Positions 59,276 to 64,000 of a stretch of 64,000 nucleotides of DNA are shown here, piece after piece. The stretch's first letter is position 1, and each line of letters begins with the position of its first letter. This stretch comes from Stomorhina lunata (taxonomy: Eukaryota > Arthropoda > Insecta > Diptera > Rhiniidae). A program made the position numbers and the translations under genes. The stretch is taken from assembly GCA_933228675.1 (NCBI GenBank), contig OW121740.1, positions 5,635,501-5,699,500 of the forward strand, given 5' to 3'. Under the pieces are notes generated by a model, which saw nothing but the letters and a program-made list of their open reading frames with translations, was not told the DNA's origin and ran no database searches.

Positions 59276-61326
59276 ATGTGAAATTCCCCTTATTCATAAA
59301 CTAGAAAATCAAGTTTTCCATACAAAATTTCTACCATAATTTTATTTTTCGTTTATGAATTAGAAAAAATATCTGTCTATAAGATATTAAATAGATTTCC
59401 AATATATGTTTTTAAAAATAATTTTTCTACTTTATATTCTAGTTAAACGTTTTTCTTAAAAAAAAATCCAGATTTGATATCTTTAAAAATCTCAAGTTTA
59501 GTTAAATACCTTTCTAAAAATTTGTGTATCTTAAAGTCCATTAAAACCATTTAAAGATTCGGTATTTTTCTTACTATATAGCAAAATCTCGTTAGACCAC
59601 AAAACCATTTAATTTTTGTGGTTACTATAAGAGCAATTAACTCGGCTCCTTTGTAATAAAAATGTATTTGAATTCTATTTCATTAAAAAACAAGATTATT
59701 CATTTTTAAAATAGAACAATTGAATTTAAAATCATTTAAATAATTTATTTTGTTTTTCTAAAAAAAATGTGAAATTAAAAAATATTGTTTTGAAATTATT
59801 GAAAATCAGCTTAAAATTTGATTTCAGAATCATATTAAGTATTAATTTTGCAAAATCGTTTACAACTCCATTAGGTGGCTTTCGGAATTAAATCTTCTGT
59901 TTTTAAAATATTAGTTTAAAAGTTTTGAAAACGGGTTTTCAAAAATTATATACATTTTCTATGTTATAATTTCTAGTATTTAAGACTTGCTTCAGAAGAT
60001 TTCTGGAGTCTGGAATGAGTGATTTTTGTTTAAATTTTCATTTTCGAAACTAGCTCTAAAGCGAGATAATACCAGCTCCTTAGACGATTTACGATCTAAG
60101 ACTCCTTTTAATTTGAAAAGACGAACTTAGAAAAATGTTTAAAAAAATTCAAAATCTAAATTTTTGTTTGTTAATATCTCAAACAACCAAATGTCATATA
60201 ATTCGCTTTCAAGCCCTCCTTTTAAGCAACTATTATTTAAATCCTTTTATGGCTATAAACAATTAAACCAAAAACGTTACTATTTTTATAATTCTTTACA
60301 AAAACTTATTGAAATTAAATAAAATAAAAACGTGTTTATGCGTTTTTTCTATGTCACTGTTAAACATACATAAATTGTTTTGTCAACGACCTTCCTAATG
60401 ACGTTTGTAACCATATTTGTTGCAATTTACTCATTTCATTTATTGTTAAATTTAAATGGTGTGTACGATTTTTTTTAATATTTTGGATTTAAAATAATGT
60501 AATAAACTTTGTGGGTACTAATATATTTTTTATAGTTCCATATTGATACATATGAGGAATTCACTTTTAATTTCTTTTCATTAAACAGCAAGTGTAATTA
60601 ATTGTTTATATCTGTTTTTTATTTAAGTAATTTATAGTTTAAAAACTTTTCTCTTAGTCTTGAAAAAGCTTTTTATGGTTTTTTAATATTTTATATGAGT
60701 TACTCATTTTTTTTTGTACTGAACATTTTTAATTAAAGCAAGAAGCCCAGGCGCATACCTTATATGGCTAAAAAAATTATCAGTGTTCAAACAAATTTAA
60801 ATTTTATTTTGAAATTTTAAACGTTTTATTTGTTTTTTAGACGCGTCACAATTTGTTTTAAAAGTTTATTAGTCATAGCTTTTCGATTTCTAGTTCCTTT
60901 TAACATTTGGTTTTATGACACTTTAAAAGTGATAAGATTAAATTAATTAAAAAGAAAATTTGCAAAAAATAAAAGACGTTATTAAACAATGATAAGAATT
61001 TTTGAAACATTTTTAAACTTTCTCAAAAAGGTGAAGGGCGTTATTGAAAGTAATTATCTATAAATTAAAAGTTTTTAATTTCATAAAAAATTTAGTTAAA
61101 AATTGAATTGCAAATACAATATCATCAGACATAAGAGTAATGCATATCAAAATTTCAAATTACTTTATTTAATATGAAAATGATAATTTTCCTATGATTC
61201 TTATCAAATCGATTTTATTTATATTTTAATTTTCTTGTAAAGAAAAATTTTCAAAATATTTCAATATTTCATTTTATATAAAATTTTTGCAATATTTAAA
61301 AATCACCTACATTTATCTTTTAGTGT
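59276..61326. other. AT-rich stretch, no gene recognised
   Basis: Probably Tm1 intron. No exon, RNA gene or repeat array can be supported. Confidence 0.4.
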
Positions 61327-61334
61327 ATTTTACC
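61327..61334. repeat. Target site duplication, left copy
   Basis: ATTTTACC immediately precedes the left end CAGGGATGG and is exactly repeated after the right end CCATCCCTG at 63030-63037. Confidence 0.9.
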
Positions 61335-62002
61335 CAGGGATGGCAAACATGGTACAATTGTACTTTTTTTATACATTTTTAACCTTATTGTTACCTTGGT
61401 ACTTCCGCGTCTTACTTGATACAATTTTCAATTCTTTATTTTTTACTGTTTATATATGAAATTTCGGATTACTAACACACATTCATAAACAAATTATTAA
61501 ATTATCAAAGGTTTATAGTGGGTATTTTTTTTATAAATTTGTCATAACATTAGTTTTTGTTAATGAATTAGAGTGTAAAACCGTTAACTAATTTCCATAT
61601 GTATCTACATAACACGATTAACTTTCTATCTCATCGGTCTTATGTTTGTAACGTATAGAAATGGGTGTAAGACCAACTTGTAGTATTAAGATTGACTTAA
61701 AAATTACTTTAATATACAGTGACAGGCGGTCCATACTTGCTTCTAGCTCTCATACTGCAAGATATTATTCTAAGCATTAGAAAATCTTTTAAATTAATTG
61801 ACAATCGTTTATCGGACCTTAGCAGTTTAGGATACCACTAAATCAGAAGAGCTCGACTTTTTATTTGTATATTGTGTTGTAAAAGTGGGTATAAGACCAT
61901 TTTTATTACTCGATTTTTTTCAATTGGAAGGTATAAGTGCCTATTAAATATGATTTCTAAACATGTTCTAGGAAAAAAAATTAATAGAAATTTTATTTTA
62001 TA

Positions 62003-62309
62003 GCCTGTTTCACGATTTTGAAAGAAAATCTACTCGAAAGAAAGTGAGTAACTCGAATTCGAATTAATTTCGAAGCCTTTCGTTCGTTTCTATTCGAAAG
62101 CAAAATATCAAGTGACTCATTTTGACATTTGCTTTCGTATTGGTGGTAACTTGTTCGAAATAGTGAAACAGAAATTTGTATGAAAATACTTACGTTTTCT
62201 TTCGACTTGTTTTTCGACTTATCTTTCGCATAAAATAAAGGTAGTGAAACGAAAAACAAATTCTTTCGTATAGGATAAGAAAGCATTCTTTCGAGATCGT
62301 GGAACAGGC
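62003..62309. mobile_element. MITE-like repeat with GCCTGTTYCACGATYT ends
   Basis: The left end GCCTGTTTCACGATTTTGAAAG is the near-reverse-complement of the right end CTTTCGAGATCGTGGAACAGGC. The interior repeats CTTTCG/CGAAAG about nine times on alternating strands. A target duplication is not clear. The 109-codon minus frame 61993-62322 covers this element and is a repeat artefact. Confidence 0.75.
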
Positions 62310-62456
62310 CATTAAACTTCAATTGTTAAATTTTAATAAATGTTCGAATTAATTCCACTCGATACCCGTCAAATGAGTAATTTTTTGAAGACAACATATT
62401 TAATTTTTAATATAACATATTCTATATAAAAAATATTACCATCATTGTCTAAAAAG

Positions 62457-62962
62457 TAGAGCTGCAAAACTATCGGTAGTCTGCTCCACTCGATAGTTTC
62501 AGTAAAACTATCGAATATTATCGGATCTTCATATGTACTACTTCCGGAAAAATAAAACAAATACAAATAGTAAGCCAAGCCCGGCCGTATGATACCCTAC
62601 ACTACTGAGGTCAAGTGGACAACAAAGTAAAAAGCTTCCTTACATGGCATAAATGTTTGTTAAATTTTATCATTATACAAACCTTTTCATAAGACTTATA
62701 CAAGTATAATAAAAATATTTCCATAATTGGGTCTTATATGAGAGCTAGGGTAAATGTGGATCGATTTGGTGGTGTAGCGTATACTTAACTTATTTTGTTG
62801 GTTTTTATAACAGAAATGTTACTTTATTAACTTCGTTAAATAATTGTCAATAAATATATCAAGTTGGCTTCAATTATTATTCGACTTAGTATTTATTATT
62901 TATTTTTTCCGATAGTATCGATAGTGAAAAAAACTATCGATATTTGATTGCTTCCAGCTCTA
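62457..62962. mobile_element. Small hAT-like element with TAGAGCTG ends, nested in the larger one
   Basis: The ends TAGAGCTGCAAAACTATCGG and (reverse complement) TAGAGCTGGAAGCAATCAAA are flanked by CTAAAAAG and CTAAAATA, an imperfect 8-bp duplication (six matching bases then divergence). Multiple TATCGATAGT-like sequences lie just inside both ends. It is itself split by a dispersed repeat at about 62567-62880. Confidence 0.65.
62567..62880 (+). mobile_element. Dispersed repeat (AGTAAGCCAAGCCCGGCCGTATGATACCC), innermost insertion
   Basis: Starts AGTAAGCCAAGCCCGGCCGT and contains TATGAGAGCTAGGGTAAATG near 62739, the same order of landmarks as at 11.45-12.2 kb. It sits inside the TAGAGCTG element, which sits inside the hAT element. 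Confidence 0.55.
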
Positions 62963-63029
62963 CTAAAATAAAAAGTACATTTGGTTTTTACATTTGGTAC
63001 AAAATCAGGAAAGCCATTTTCCATCCCTG

Positions 63030-63037
63030 ATTTTACC
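63030..63037. repeat. Target site duplication, right copy
   Basis: ATTTTACC, exact copy of 61327-61334, directly after the right terminus of the hAT element. Confidence 0.9.
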
Positions 63038-64000
63038 TTAAATATTTTTCAATTCTCTTTTAATATTTGTTGAATAACTCTCTTATTAGCTCTCTCATTT
63101 TTACTCTTCCAAAAAGAAATTCCAATTAGATTAGCCGAATTAATCTCAACTCAAAGCTCAAATTCTGCAAATTGCTTAGCAAACAATCAATGAATTAAAC
63201 ATTTTCAAGTAGATTTAAACTTAATTAAATTTTTTCTTCAAATTTAAAAATATTACTTAAAAAAACAACTTTTCAACATTAACTTTTAAGCGGCATTAAT
63301 AAAAAATATTAAATGCATGCTTTGTATAACATAATACCACCAATATACAGTTGTCTCTTTCACTCTCATCTGTTGGCAAGGCATGAGTGTGAATTAATAT
63401 AATGAGAAAATCAAAAACAAAAAACAGAGTGTGTAGAAAATCTAGGCGAGGCTTTTTGTTGTAGATTTTTATTCAACTCACACAAACACTCAAACCCAAC
63501 ATGGTTTACTCTTTTTCTCTTATTACGATTTTTCCCAAAAAGCAAAAAGCCGACAATATGTTGTGTTTTGTCAACGTAATCGTTTGTCACCACTCAAAAA
63601 AATTTCAGTAAATGAGCTCATTCGCTGCAAAAAGTTCGAGACGTAAGCTTCGTTTTTCTGTGTGTAGAGTTTTATTTTAATTAATGTTGGCATTTTACAA
63701 ATAAGAAATTTTTGATATAAATTTTTTCTTTATTTTAAAACAAATAAGAAAAGGAAGTTAAGAGAAGTAACCAGAATTGAATAAAAAGTGTTTAATTTCT
63801 TTATTTAAAAGTTTAAAAAGGCAAGAAACGTGAAATAAAAAACCACTTGAAGATAAAGAAAAAAAATTGAAAAAAAAGAAAAGTAGTAGAAAAAGAACAA
63901 GCAGAAAAACCGGTGGTCGTTTTTTTTATTTTATCTAACGTTACGCTTTGAAAATTTATTCGTTGTCTCAGTCTGTCTTTAACACTGTTCGTTCAACACT
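63038..64000 (+). promoter_or_regulatory. Possible further Tm1 promoter at the window edge
   Basis: Bases 63350-63600 contain CTCTTTCACTCTCATCTG and mixed-composition sequence unlike the surrounding AT-rich DNA. The final bases carry an initiator-like TCAGTC at 63968-63973 followed by CTTTAACACTGTTCGTTC, resembling fly core promoters and 5' leaders. It could start another Tm1 isoform whose exons lie beyond the window. No TATA box or coding sequence is seen. Confidence 0.25.

Larger units (their letters stand above)
61335..63029. mobile_element. Nonautonomous hAT-type transposon, 1695 bp
   Basis: The terminal inverted repeats begin CAGGGATGGCAAAC on the left and CAGGGATGGAAAAT (reverse complement) on the right, and the element is flanked by a perfect 8-bp direct repeat ATTTTACC. 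An 8-bp duplication with CAGGG-type ends is the signature of the hAT superfamily. No transposase coding sequence is visible, so it must have been mobilised in trans. Much of its length is made of smaller elements nested within it (62003-62309 and 62457-62962). Confidence 0.85.

Overview
The window is AT-rich animal nuclear DNA from a higher (calyptrate-like) fly. Five genes with introns and insect-type protein sequences sit in a sea of satellites and decayed transposons. Protein likeness to Drosophila and vertebrate families, and the dipteran-style interspersed repeats, suggest a blow fly or a relative; the sequence does not let me name a species. I see no prokaryotic, CRISPR or plasmid features and no tRNA or rRNA gene.

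Layout. 1-22 kb: no recognisable gene. It holds two palindromic AT-rich satellite arrays (0.8-1.85 and 3.26-5.42 kb), a block of old repeats with a large foldback structure (7.2-12.4 kb), a 2.28-kb array of 190 near-identical 12-bp units (14.76-17.04 kb) and a satellite of about 190 bp per monomer (19.4-20.7 kb). 22.2-29.7 kb: a compact housekeeping cluster. COX16 (cytochrome oxidase assembly) and MRG15 (chromatin reader) lie on the plus strand; TSR3 (18S rRNA modification) and phosphomevalonate kinase lie on the minus strand, so MRG15 and TSR3 converge. A broken non-LTR retrotransposon fragment lies between TSR3 and the kinase. 30-42.5 kb: satellite territory again, with four more palindromic arrays, a TA-flanked MITE and a pair of inverted dispersed repeats. 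44-64 kb: the 5' part of tropomyosin 1 (Tm1), plus strand. It has a probable 5' UTR exon near 44.3 kb, the first two coding exons of the long muscle form (50.8-51.2 kb), and a very long exon (54.2-56.0 kb) that probably serves as an alternative first exon encoding a 616-residue, low-complexity N-terminal extension. The shared downstream Tm1 exons lie beyond the window. At 61.3-63.0 kb is a 1.7-kb hAT-type transposon with a perfect 8-bp target duplication and smaller elements nested in it.

The four cluster genes act in different processes (mitochondrial respiration, chromatin, ribosome, isoprenoid synthesis), so their proximity is chromosomal neighbourhood rather than a pathway. The most unusual material is the repeat fraction: one family of short self-complementary satellites in both orientations at six sites, the homogenised 12-mer array, several short near-perfect hairpins with tiny loops, and the nested transposon. 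I found nothing that I can defend as a new molecular system.
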